Assembly (NCBI GenBank): GCA_047495785.1
Contig: JBLDXI010000045.1
Span: forward strand, 496,001-560,000
DNA length: 64,000 nucleotides
Origin: Lepidodermella squamata
Lineage: Eukaryota; Gastrotricha
Reading direction: 5' to 3'
Shown here in pieces: positions 22,175 through 33,370 of the stretch. The notes beneath the pieces are model-generated. The model ran no database searches. It was not told the DNA's origin and was given only the letters and a program-made list of their open reading frames with translations. The translations under genes and the position numbers were made by a program. Position 1 is the first letter of the stretch, and each line of letters begins with the position of its first letter.

Positions 22175-25100
22175 TTAGACGCGCTTTTTACGACTCGAAC
22201 CCGGCGCTTTGGCTTGGCGTTGTTGCGGGTGAGGGCGGCGCGACGTTTCTTGAGACGGCGCAGCGCCTTCTTCGGCGTTGCTTTTAAACATCGCGATGAT
22301 TTCATCTAACCGGGTGATGCTCGCTCGCGGCGGCGCGGCTTCCGACTCAGCGGCCGCGGCACTTTGTTCGGCCCTCGCTGAATTTTTCGTCTGTCTCGCT
22401 CGAGTTTGCACCGCGGAGGAAGAGCGACCGCTCGATGTGGCGCGCATCACGCCGACCGAGGCGCGAATGACCTCGGGTTCAGGCCGTGCCCTCGCCGCGG
22501 CTATTGTCTCTTCGATTTGCGCCTTCTGAGCCCTTGAAGTAGCACCTGTCTTGCGTTGCGGTTTATTCGCAGTATGACGGCCACGAGAATTGCGACCTGA
22601 AACAGTAAAAAGGTTATTGCAGACTAAGCCAAAGCAAAGCAAATCTAAAAAATCTATAATTGAAGTGACCCAGAAAAAAATTCAACTGAAAATTATGTGC
22701 TCATCAAAATTATATCTACGATGTGAAATTACTTTTCCTAGGTATATAGCCCACCATTATCGTTGAAAGTCACGCGTGAAAATCAGCAAGAAATCTGGAA
22801 AATTCTCAATTTACTCGTTCAAAGCACTTTCACGGCAAGCTTTATTTTCATTATTGGAGACGCCAATACCAGTGTACCAGTCCCTGTTAGGACATAGGAA
22901 AAGTATTCTCGAAGAGGCATTCAGATCAAAACTCAATTTCAATCTCCCTTAATCCCAATCCCCCTTCCCCAATTCCTTAATCTCCAATTATGCAATAAAT
23001 GTAGAGGTTAGGGATGGCTGAGAATTTTTTTATTTTTACCGAAGTTTCAAAGATTTTAGGATTTTTTAATCAATTTTTAAATCCTTTGTAACCCATTTTT
23101 GGTTTGTGACTAATAACCGCCGATTTCCTCTTATACTTGAAATTCGAGACAAAATACTGATGAAACTATTAACAAACCTGAATTTCTACTCGTATTTCGT
23201 TCGGGTGACTCTTCGGCAGATTTAACCGGCGATTCAGGCGGCGAAGCAACTTCATCAATCTGTAGCCGTTGCTCCTCCTCTTCCTCGTCCTCCTCGATTT
23301 CTTCCTCAGTCACCTGATCGTTGTCACCCGTAGTAGCTGTCACCGTAGCGGCGTTTTGAACAGGTTGCTGAGGCTGCATAAGAGCGGCCGCGTTCTTCGA
23401 CTCCCGCCACCGCATCAAAACTTCAGCCATTTCAGCATCAGCAGCTTCATCGGCATCGCTGTCCTCCTCACTCGCATTACCAGGTAATTCTTCCTCTTCC
23501 TCCTCTTCAGAACCTTCCTCGGTCTGATCGCCCTCATCGGCGTCGCGAAGTAGGGCCAGCGCCTCTTCCTCCTCCTGAGACATAGCTTCTTCCTCCTCAA
23601 ATTCTGGCTCGGGGACGTGTTTCCTCGGTACACCTTTCCGACTCCGCTTAGCGACCGGCTCTTTCTTCGGTTTCGCAGCGGCTGATCGACCACGTTTCGC
23701 CGCTGCCCCACGCCCTCTACCGCCCTTACCACCACGACCCACCGCGTTTTCATCGGTCTTCTTCTGACGCTTCGGCACAGGCTTAGCGACCTCTTCCTCC
23801 GTCTCATCGGCGTCTTCATCGCTGTTTTCTTCGTCATTTCCCTCATCTTCCGAGCTTTCAATCGGCTCAGCGCCCTGATCTTCAGCCGAGTACGTGTGAT
23901 CCTCTGGCGCTTGTTTCAAGGTCCACCGGCGCAGTCGAGACCGGCCCTGGCCTTCGCCGTGGCCGCGCGTCGGGGCGGTTTTCATGCTCATGAGAGCATT
24001 CGCGACGTCGACATCCGTGATTTCTCGATCAGCCGTGTTACTCGCTCCGAATTCATCGCCGGGCGTCGGACTTTGCCCGTTATTACTGCAGTACGGGTAC
24101 TGGCCATACGGCTGGGCGGTGACCCGTTTGAGCGCGTGCAGCAAATTAGGCCGGAAGACGGGGTCGACGCACCACAGCGAGCCCTTGCTATTGAACTGTA
24201 AGTAAACAAATCAATATTATTGATAGCGTCTAGCGCAGTGATTTTCGAGTGACAATGCGCCCATCAGGCGCTTCTTCGCGCCAGGTGAAAGGCGGGCAAA
24301 TACGGCGACGCTTTGATTTGAAAACATCTGCCTGTTGACAAAGAAGCGCCACGCCAGCAAATGTATCGATGATGATCGATAATTGCAATAATTTGGCGCG
24401 TCTTAGCAAAATTGAGTCATTTGCAGCATGAAATTAAGCAATAAGTAGTGATACAATTTACAATTTTCTATCTTGCCCGATTATTTTCGGAAAATTCGGG
24501 GAAAATTAATTTGACAGAAACATAAAATTAGGCTAGAAATTCGGAAATTCTTGAAGCAAACAGCCCAAAAAGGCTGAAATTCGCAATTTTAAAGGGGTAT
24601 TGGTCTGCGGCAAATCAGTTCTCAAAGAATTTCTAAAAAACAATTATTGAGCTGGAAAAGCGAAAAAATAAATTAACTGCAAAGGACGAATTTGATGGCC
24701 TTTGAACTTGAGAATTCAATCAAATTCTTCCAATTTAATTAATTTAAAATTCACGATTTTTTGAAAAAATAAATAATAGATATGAGCCGCGACAAGTGAA
24801 AACCGTAGCTTACGCACTTGTGAGAAATTTTCACAAGAACGCAAAGAAGGCTTGGTAGGTGAATTTTGTCAAAATCGACTTTTCAGGATTTTCTAGGGCA
24901 GTTTTTCATGAGGAATCTGCTGGTGTAATCCGATTTTCTCTGCGATGCACAGTTTTCATGCTATAACCTAAAAATGCGAGTGCGTCAAAAAACATGAAAT
25001 TTACGCATTTTTCCTAGTTTTTGTGGTAAATTTGGGGTGCGCGTAAAACTTTTTACCATTACATTTTTCGAGCGAGAACACTATATTCATTTCAAAGCTT

Positions 25101-26810
25101 GTTACTTGTAGTATTTTTAGATATAAAAACCGCCCATAAATTCGAAACTTGACCTTTGACGTTAACGTGCGGTATGCGGATGACTCATAAAAAAACGTCT
25201 AAATCCGAATTTCGAGTGCGATTTTTTCATCATCTCTATGATCAATCTAGCTATTGGTGATCTGCCATCATATCAATGAATAGGGCTAGGTTCCTGTGGC
25301 ATGGATAAATACTTAATTTGAAGGAAGAGGGTAAATCGCCTTTGAAATCAAGATTAAATCATAGGATGAATTTCATGTTCCCATTCTTTGTTTTCCCATT
25401 AATTTTCCGAATTTCTCCGTGAAATTACTGCAGGTAGAATAGAGCTAAGCACCTTAGCTAGCATTGAAATTAATTATGTCTGGGACACGAGATAGCCCCG
25501 ATGCTTATGTCAACAAAATAACTAGTGTGCCGGTGGATGCCGATTGCGATGAAAAAACTTCTGCAACGTGAGTGGATGTTTTGAGGACCGCTGTTAAGTC
25601 TGAAACTCAAATTGCGTCTGTGGTATGCTGCTTATTGGTTATAACGGCTGTATAAAAAGGCGAGCCATTCAGCTCGTCGCAATTGGCGGTTTCGTTGGCA
25701 CACAGCTTAAAAACAGAGCATAAAAACAGAGACGCAAGAACAGTGGGGTATTGCGAAAATGAGTGATTTGCAAAGAAGAGTCAGATTAAGGTAGATCGGC
25801 AGGGCTTAGGTTCATAATAATGCAAAATTCAGAATCTACGACTCAAACTGCCCTAGTGGCCAATAAAACCACTAAATGAGGCGTTTCGGTCAACGCATTT
25901 TGTAAAGGTTTCATCAAATTTTGTCGCTATTAAATGTGCGAATCTTTTGTTTTTGTTTTTTGCTTCTCCTGAAAAATTGCAATTTTAATGTGCGCGCACT
26001 CAATTGTTAATATCTTGAGAACGGTAGCAGATATTCGAAAATGGGTTTCAGATTTGGAATGAGCGCGAAAAACTGCATTAGACCATGCAATTAACTGGAA
26101 TTTGAAAAAAATGTCGTAAGCTACGGTTTTCACTTGTCGCGGCTCATATATATAAAGGACGTAAAAATTACCATTCCATTATCTTTTTGAATTTTCATGA
26201 AGCACCGGTTGAGTGAAAGATTGTGACGGACAGAGTTGCGCCATCCGGAAGGCGCGAATCGGAAGTACGGGAAGTTGTTCAATATCCACGCGTAAATATC
26301 CTTAACTGGCAGCCGTTTCTCCGGCGACTGTTCAATCGCCATGAAAATGAGCGTAGAAAACGAGAACGGCGGTTTTGGCAGGCCGCGACGTCGTGGCACA
26401 GTCGGCGGAGGGGGCGGAAGGGTTGCGACATCACGCAGGGCAGCTTCGACCGCCACCAAATCGAGCGGGGTCGTATTTTGAAGAATATTTTTATCCCGCA
26501 GCCATGACAGCCCGGTCAGTTCTTCGTCGATGTAACAATCGCCCGTATCGAGATAAGGGCGCTGCTGTTGTTGGGCGTGATGTTGGCTGAATCGGCCACC
26601 CCGGCCGCCTGGTTTGACGTCGACAACTTGGCCATTAATGACGAGATTTGCGGCTGAAAGGGTCAGAGGGTTGCCGGACAGGCCTGACAGCGTCAAAGTC
26701 GTATTTGCGATATCATCAAAAGCGCCGGCCAGCGAGCTAGAATCACTCATCGATGAATTATTCGACGCCAAATCGGCTGGAATTCTATTGAAAAATTGAA
26801 ATAAATTCAT
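22175..26810 (-). CDS. FOXN2/3-like forkhead transcription factor
   Basis: Exons 26172-26810, 23178-24195 and 22175-22596 join in frame (692 residues). The forkhead domain (about residues 145-235) spans the first junction. [42 protein letters not shown] and KGSLWCVDP match the FOXN2/FOXN3 (CHES1) subfamily. Downstream are a basic Gly/Arg AT-hook-like and nuclear-localisation segment ([16 protein letters not shown]) and long Asp/Glu-rich tracts, then an Ala/Arg-rich end finishing in KKRV. FOXN2/3 proteins are mainly nuclear repressors linked to cell-cycle checkpoints. Intron 1 (24196-26171) is far larger than any other and is mostly a mobile-element-like insert. Consensus RFX X-boxes lie 0.3 and 0.64 kb upstream of the start. 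Confidence 0.92.
24780..26149. mobile_element. 1.37-kb element with identical 35-bp terminal inverted repeats
   Basis: 24780-24814 and 26115-26149 are exact reverse complements (35/35), beginning ATATGAGCCGCGACAAGTG. The ATAT at each edge could be a target duplication. No transposase frame remains, so it looks non-autonomous. It fills most of forkhead intron 1 and ends 22 bp from the exon 1 donor. Inside is a strong TATAAAAAGG at 25651. Confidence 0.75.
25651..25660 (+). promoter_or_regulatory. TATA-box-like sequence within the intronic element
   Basis: TATAAAAAGG followed by GC-richer sequence. A short ATG frame ending in a good donor (ATG near 25760, donor near 25791) lies downstream. Whether it is transcribed is unknown. 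Confidence 0.3.
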
Positions 26811-27112
26811 TGAAAAATCGGGACACAGAACACGTTAAAAATGAACATTAATAACTGCCGATTTTCAAGAAAAATGAGGAAGTTAGAGCATGGATTTTTA
26901 AGGCGGATGTTTAGAAAATAATGTCAAGAAAGCGACGACAATTGCGACTAGTGGTTGCTGCCCTGAATAAAAGCGTTGCACTGCCGACTGCCTTCTACTA
27001 CAGCAGTCTGGATGAGAAACTGACTACTATACACACATATGGCAGCATAACACGGCTGTGTGTTGTGTTATATACGGCGTAAATTGAAGGCAAGCACGCC
27101 GCGTGCGAGTTA

Positions 27113-27126
27113 GTTGCCATGGAAAC
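27113..27126. promoter_or_regulatory. X-box (RFX-binding) consensus
   Basis: GTTGCCATGGAAAC matches the RYYNYYATRRNRAC X-box at every position. It lies about 300 bp upstream of the forkhead start codon. Confidence 0.6.
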
Positions 27127-27446
27127 GAACGGCACGGTCGCCTCACCACTCAACAAATGCGTAGATACACTAATATAAATACTACGTGTTGCCATCGATA
27201 TTTGCAATACGCGCACATAGTACATGGGCTATTATTATCAATCACTAATAATAACAATAACGCTACTTTGCGTATCAGGAGTATACGTTTTAACATTAAG
27301 TCGCCAAATAAGAATGATAAATGGGCGTGTTTTGGTAGTAGGTAGACGTAACGAAATCATAGGCCGTAGCAATATCAGACGTGGCTGGAATGCTTAACAC
27401 GCAGCTGCCACATGCCACTGTGGATTACAGCGCGGAAGCTTGATAC

Positions 27447-27460
27447 GTCGCCATGGCAAC
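27447..27460. promoter_or_regulatory. X-box (RFX-binding) consensus
   Basis: GTCGCCATGGCAAC fits the X-box consensus at every position. A one-mismatch relative (GTTGCCATGACTAC) is at 28317-28330. Confidence 0.55.
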
Positions 27461-27915
27461 CAACCCCAATGGCACATGTTTCGCCGTCTTAATTAAAACA
27501 GGAGGCGAGGGCTAAATTAAAACATGCGCTTAAGAATAACATCTGATGACAGATGACGCGGTTAATCTCATGCATTTATTTCGGTATCATAAACGCAATG
27601 TTACAAAATCTCGAAATAATCTCCCAACTTGGCCGAATTTCTTACGATATTTGGCTGTAAATATTTTAAGTAGTTTGCGGAAATAAAATTGCTCGAATGC
27701 TAATTTGAAAATGGCAAGTTTGAGCTAACCTTTTCACGAAAACAAAATTGACCAATTTTTCATTATTTTCAACGTAGCACTCTGTGGTTACGAACACCGC
27801 CTCGTATTCTAAAGCATCAGGGCCAATGTCGGAAATGCGAAATCTTCATTGAAAAAATCGTCAAATAACATTAAGACAACAATTAGACACGACACGGGAC
27901 AACACTGAGGCAAAC

Positions 27916-28097
27916 CTCATGATAGCTATCTGAACAATGTCGCCTAAGCGGCCGAAAGGTGGGACGAAATCGTCGTCATTATTGGTATCGTTGTAGTCGC
28001 TCATGTCTTCCATCGTGGATTCGTCTTCATCCTCGAAGTATTCGAAATTATGGCTGTTTTCTGGCTCCTCGGCCACTAACCAGCAGTACAAGCGCAT
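27916..28097 (-). CDS. Candidate acidic exon
   Basis: ATG at 28097 opens 60 codons rich in Glu/Asp/Asn (for example EYFEDEDEST and NDTNNDDDF) and ends at a possible donor (AG|GTTTGC). No partner exon was found. It could be an upstream exon of the forkhead gene or noise. Confidence 0.25.
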
Positions 28098-28796
28098 TAA
28101 AACAAGCCAAGTGCAAAACTCGAAAGCAGTTGAAAAGTAATTAGAAAACGATGGCGAGCAGCGAAAAAATGCGTTTAATTTGCAGGAAAGATGAACTCGG
28201 CACAGGCGAGGCAAAGTCTCAATATTTATATGCAAAACAGAAGTAGCTCGGAGCGAATAAATGTCACACACACTGAGCGACGGAGATGTTTGCCCCTTTT
28301 CCTGTTTACGTTGTCAGTTGCCATGACTACGCGAGATAAGTGAGAGTGATAGCGCGGGATTCACTATGCGCCCGCTGCCTCACCTGTAATCGGATTACGC
28401 TCGCAGTTTGATCAGCGCACATGCGGTGCGCTTCTCAATCGATACCTGCGCTTAATATTATTAGAGCGGCAGATAGGCGGAGGTAAGTTTACATAACGAG
28501 ACGAGGCTTCCTCGACTTTCAGCCTTGCGAAAGAGGGCGAAGGGTGAAGAGCGGAACTGCCTATTAACGAAAATTATTTTCGATCGATGAAACAACCTTT
28601 TCGCGGAGTTTGCGTGAAGTTGAGACTGGACACCCATGTGACTCGCCAATTAGCCACAATAAATACAATTAATACAGACCTAAAAGAAGCAAACAGCAAA
28701 ATGATGAGTTTGAAACGAAAACAACAGTGGTAATAACTTTCAAATAAACAAATTTGAATAAACAAAACAATGTTCAAATAAGCATAGGTATATTTT

Positions 28797-29378
28797 TCAA
28801 CCAAAGTAGCAATCGAAGCTGTCAAGCGAATAGAAGATGGGCTGTAAAAGTAATAGATAGTAATAGTAAACCAGATCGATAAAAACATACATTGCTATTT
28901 TGTGTCGGTGGCACTGATTTATCTGATGAATTTTGGTTCATGTCTTTGAGACTACAGGAATCGAAAGGCTTCAAAGCGCTAACACCAGAGGCTTTCCTCG
29001 GTTGTTTTCTTTTCTCGCAGTACAAGTCATTAATGTTCCTAGATAGAGCGGTGACTGCCAACCGCAAATCATCAATCTAAAAGCAAATCCCTTCTTACAG
29101 AAGACGTTAATACGTAAAAGGGACAAACTTGTAACATTCTACAACAGTCCTGTTTGATTTCCAAGTTTGAACTTCGACGAACAATATTGTGAATCGATAC
29201 GGAGATAATTTCAGCCAGCTGTTCACTATCCATCTTGGGGCAATTGCTATCTTTCGTAGCCTAATTTTAGCAGTAAGCAAAGGAATTAATCACTGCAAAC
29301 GGAAGTCTTCGAATGCAAAATCCTCACCTTCGTCACAATTCCAGAATAAGATTCCTTAGGTTGATTAGAGCGTTTCAT
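28797..29378 (-). CDS. Small four-exon gene, unknown function
   Basis: Exons 29328-29378, 29129-29260, 28891-29076 and 28797-28841 are each a whole number of codons (17, 44, 62 and 15), joined by phase-0 introns of 67, 52 and 49 nt with canonical ends. They encode 137 residues. An N-terminal basic part is followed by two predicted helices (EQLAEIISVSIHNIVRR and IDDLRLAVTALSRNIND), a Lys/Arg patch (EKRKQPRK), a Ser/Asn-rich linker and an aromatic C-terminus (SLDSFDCYFG). The helix pattern loosely recalls small histone-fold subunits, but I do not recognise the family. Confidence 0.65.
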
Positions 29379-30275
29379 CGTGCCAGGATACCAAAGCAAT
29401 CAAACTTAACAGACAATGCAAGGCATCAGTCCCAAGGAGCTTGATAACCCGATAGGTTGTCGCTTTTTCTGCAATCTAACAATAAATATTGTTTTAGGGA
29501 GAAAAGGAATAGCAAGGATCAATGTAAGGCATTGCTCAGTATTGGTGTTTCCACAGTCGACAACATAAAATACGTAACAAGTACACGTAACCAGACATAA
29601 TTCATGACACTGGATGATGATTCTGAAAGAAATCAACGACAAATCAGCTGTAAATTCCCGTTCCCATTCGCCCAGCATGCATAATATGAACAAGCTGAAC
29701 TGCTGAAATAGCATAGGTCATTTGTTATTCAATACGCAATAGCTTGAAACCAATCTATTGAGTATTGAGCAAAAGAGAAAGCAGCAACCATGGCAGCAAC
29801 AATATATATATACAGGAAGCAATTATCAGTCGCAGGAGTATCTGTAAAGAGTCGATTATACCAAAAGTTTACTTTCAACAAGATATTTCAACAAGACTTG
29901 AACGTGAGCCGAGTTGGCGTTTGACGGTGGCGGGTGGCGTGTGTTCTTCCCTGCCTCCTGCATTTAGACAGTTTTAAATTTACCGCGGGAGTCACCGTCA
30001 CCCAACTTTACAAATGCAAATGAGCAAATTTTCAACACTTTAATTGAAATGTTGTCACCAAGACCAAATTTGAAATCCACGTGCGCGACGATTTATGCAA
30101 GGTCGCCGAAGTCTTTTCAGTCGCGTTTTTGAGGTCAAAGGCCACCGCAAGCCATGATTTGCCAACAGGTGCAAAAGCAGTCTGAGAGTTTAGTTGGCAA
30201 CGTACCAAATCATGTCTTTTGCATTCTCTTGCTATTTGTGGAAATATACTGATTATGTATTGTATCTGATTTAGG
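29379..30275. other. Intergenic
   Basis: No gene seen. TGATTTAGG just before the M3 start at 30276 looks like a splice acceptor (5'-UTR intron or trans-splice site). Confidence 0.45.
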
Positions 30276-32623
30276 ATGCTTCTTAATCGGTCTTACGGAG
30301 CATTCGCTAAGATCGGCCAACGACGATTTTTATCTGCCAAAAGTGGATACTACGTTCTGATACCAGAACTTCCCACTGATACTCCGGAGACTAACAGTCT
30401 TCTTAGACTCGATGGGCTTCCTGAATTTGCTAAAATCAAAGAAAATGATGTTGTGACTGGATGCTCGAAACTGGCGCTGGAGTATGACGTTGAGTTTGGC
30501 ACTATAACGGAACGTCTATCGGCGGGGGACTCGAATTTTGGCACAATTTTTGGTGCTGTCGAAGCTCATCTGGCGCCGTTGAGCTGCGCTTTAAGGCTGG
30601 CTGAACATCTTAAAAATGTGGATGAACGTTACCAGGCACCGTTTTGGAGAGTTGCTCGCCAGGTGTTAAAAGCGAAGTCCTCCAGGTGGAGCAACGAAAT
30701 GCTCTATCAGGCTATTCAGAAAAACCTCTCCACCAATCAGCATCTTTCTAGCATTGAAAAGAGACTGTGTGAATATTACGTTCACCAGTGCAAACTTGCT
30801 GGGTTGGATCTACCGGATAAGAAGCGGCGGGTTCTTCTAGCTGCAGAAAATAGCATGGAAAAGGAACAAATTTCATTTCGCGAATGTGCTGTTAGATCTC
30901 AAAATCTCTTTCAGCAAGTAGTGGATAATCCTGCTGTGTTTGGAAAAGCCCCCCGATCGCTGTATTATAAGCTGGCTTTGAATCCTGCGGAGCCTCTGAA
31001 AGGTCCTTGGAGAGTGACAATTCAGCCTGACGTTTATTTTGACCTGTTACGTTATACTCAGGATGCTCAATTGCGATGGAGCATTTGGCATGCATACGTT
31101 AATCGAGCTTCAACAAAGCACACGACTGAATATTTGTCGAATCACAAAAGAATCCAAGCTATTCGTAACCATGCGCTGGACAGAGCTCGTGTTCTTGGCT
31201 TCAAATGTGCTGCCGATTTGGATTTGCAACGAACGATGGCAGGCTCTGTCAAAACTGTGAGGAATGCTCTCGAAAAAGCGAACGATCGGATTCGGCCTCT
31301 AGCTGCAGAAGAAATGAAACAACTCAATGGATTTGCCTCTTCTAATGGCAAACAACTGCAACCTTGGGATATTCCATACTGGCGTCAGCAGTGGCACGAC
31401 AAGCTATTCAGTCAAACATTTGAAAACGAGGACAATTTAATACCATTGGAGACAACTCTTTCAGGAGTCTTCAATTTAATTGATTCATTATTCGGCGTCA
31501 AATTTGAGCGTTTACCTCCCCATGCAGCCCAACCCTGGCATCCAAGCGTAAATGTTTATCGGGCTGTCGATTCTGACTCGGGTCGCAAGGTTTTGGGTAG
31601 GTTTCGTTAGGATTTAAAATATTAATTAACTGTAAATTTGATTCTTGAACAGGTTACGTATATTTTGATTTGTTTGCGCGGCCTGAGACTGGCAAATGCG
31701 CTGGCAGCTGGTAGGTTTTGAATTATTTTGGTTGTTCCGCATAATACTTGATTTGCATTCAGGACTTCTCTTGGACGAGAGCCAAGTGCTCTGCTTGGAT
31801 GCAGTCCTTTGTCATTTGTTGTCATGAATCTTCCGAAACCCCTCGCTGGTCAACCCGCATTCATTTCCGCCTCTAATCTCTTCGAACTGGTCCGACTAAT
31901 TGGCTCATCACTCCCTCATTTGCTATGCCACAACCAATTTTCGGAGCTGTCTGCGGGTCTGCTTGTTGAACAAGACTTTGCCCCAGTTGCCGGAAATCTG
32001 CTCCGATTCATCGTCTCCGATCATCCAGAGGTGCTGCGAAGCGTTTGCCCAACCTTGTCAGACACCCAACTGAAGGCTGTCACAAGCTCAACCTACCACA
32101 TGTTTTCTTACGACTCGGCCTATCAGCTCTTCATGTCAGCTTTCGATCTCGACCTTCATGCCGGCGATGACCATCATTGGGCCGAAATCAGGAAAGAAGG
32201 TTGGAAAAAGTATCTAACCGACGTCATCCCTCTTCACGAACGGGTTAGTTTAATCATCAACATGAATAATTGAATTTTTAAATGTTTATTGACCCAATTT
32301 AGGATGATCATTCACCTTGTGGCATGGCTCAAATTTTCTGTGCGCCCCAGTTCGGTCTCTATTATTCTCTTAAATGGTCAGAATTCGTCGCGCGAGATCT
32401 AGTTACTTCGTTCTCGCTGAACGAGCCGAAAGGCAATGAACCAGCTTGGGCCTCAGCGTCTGCTAAGGAAACCGGGCGAAGACTCCGTCGCTCAATATTC
32501 GAACCTGGTTGCTTGCTAACAGCGAACGATGCGTTCAGGCGAGCTCGCGGGCGCGATTTTTCAATCGATTCAGCCATGGATCAACTGACTGGTGTTTTGA
32601 AAAGCACAAATATGGGTGCCTGA
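30276..32623 (+). CDS. M3-family (thimet oligopeptidase-like) protein lacking the zinc site
   Basis: Exons 30276-31596, 31653-31710, 31763-32243 and 32303-32623 give 726 residues, normal for the M3A family (MIPEP, THOP1, oligopeptidase A). The N-terminus (basic, with RRFLSA) resembles a mitochondrial presequence. Family landmarks include the helical N-domain, VNVYRAVD...VLGYVYFDLFARPETGKCAG and the C-terminal AQIFCAPQFGLYYSLKW...FEPG. Where active members have HEFGHALH, this protein reads LVRLIGSSLPH, and the third zinc-ligand Glu region (normally V-E-L-P-S) reads FAPVAGN. All three ligands appear lost. I infer a catalytically dead homologue with a binding or regulatory role. Confidence 0.88.
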
Positions 32624-33370
32624 ATTTCCGAGTCCTCTTGTTGCGGCTGGTTTTGCCTATTCAAGGCAATCGCTTTTTGTATAGCAGTCCACTGTAATTC
32701 GCAAACCCATTTCGGGCGTAGAGAAGCTACCTATTTTGATTATTAATTAATTGATCGAGCTGTTTATGCAGATATCTGTGTTAAGAGCTTTAGTTTTCCC
32801 TGTTGTTATGCAGTAATTGTCAAAATTGCTAACGATGCGCCTTATTTGTGTGTTGGCTGAAAGCCCTTTAAAAATTTCACGCCCCTGATGCTGCACAATT
32901 TTGTTTTACCGTGGAAGACATTAACAACGCGATTGAAAACAATAAAAATTGTTTGAGACTAGTGGTTTTGGGAAAGGAAAGGCGCAAAAGTGGAACAGGA
33001 CATCAAAAAAAATACGACGCTGACTTGAATGAGATTTGACGGAAAAAGAGCAGGGAACTTGTAATATTAAAATTCTTCAATTTTGGGGAAGTTTGGCATA
33101 CTTGTCGCGTAATGAATGATGTTATGAACGAAAAAACGTCACCCACTTCAGTGAAGAGTCTCACGTGGCTGGAGACGCTAATAGTATGACTTCTTTCAAT
33201 TGAACATGCAGGTGTTATTAGGTGCACGTTTTCGACAATAGAGGAGGAATTAAATGTAAATCTACTTCGTCTAACAAGCAACAGCAAAACATCATTAAAA
33301 ACTCTAATAGACTCAACAAATAAAAAATAGAAAACAGAGTAGTTTCGTTGAAGCACTGTTTATTCCAGCA
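32624..33370. other. Intergenic
   Basis: Separates the M3 gene from the trypsin-fold genes; no supported feature. Confidence 0.5.

Larger units (their letters stand above)
26811..28796. other. Upstream region of the forkhead gene
   Basis: About 2 kb with X-box motifs and one weak candidate exon. Long open frames on either strand lack start codons, domains or splice consistency. Confidence 0.45.

Noticed and set aside
22278-24205. Several plus-strand frames of 70-100 codons
   Set aside because: They are antisense shadows of the low-complexity acidic and basic parts of the forkhead gene.
29406-29714. 102-codon minus-strand hydrophobic frame
   Set aside because: No domain, no splice partner and AT-biased composition.
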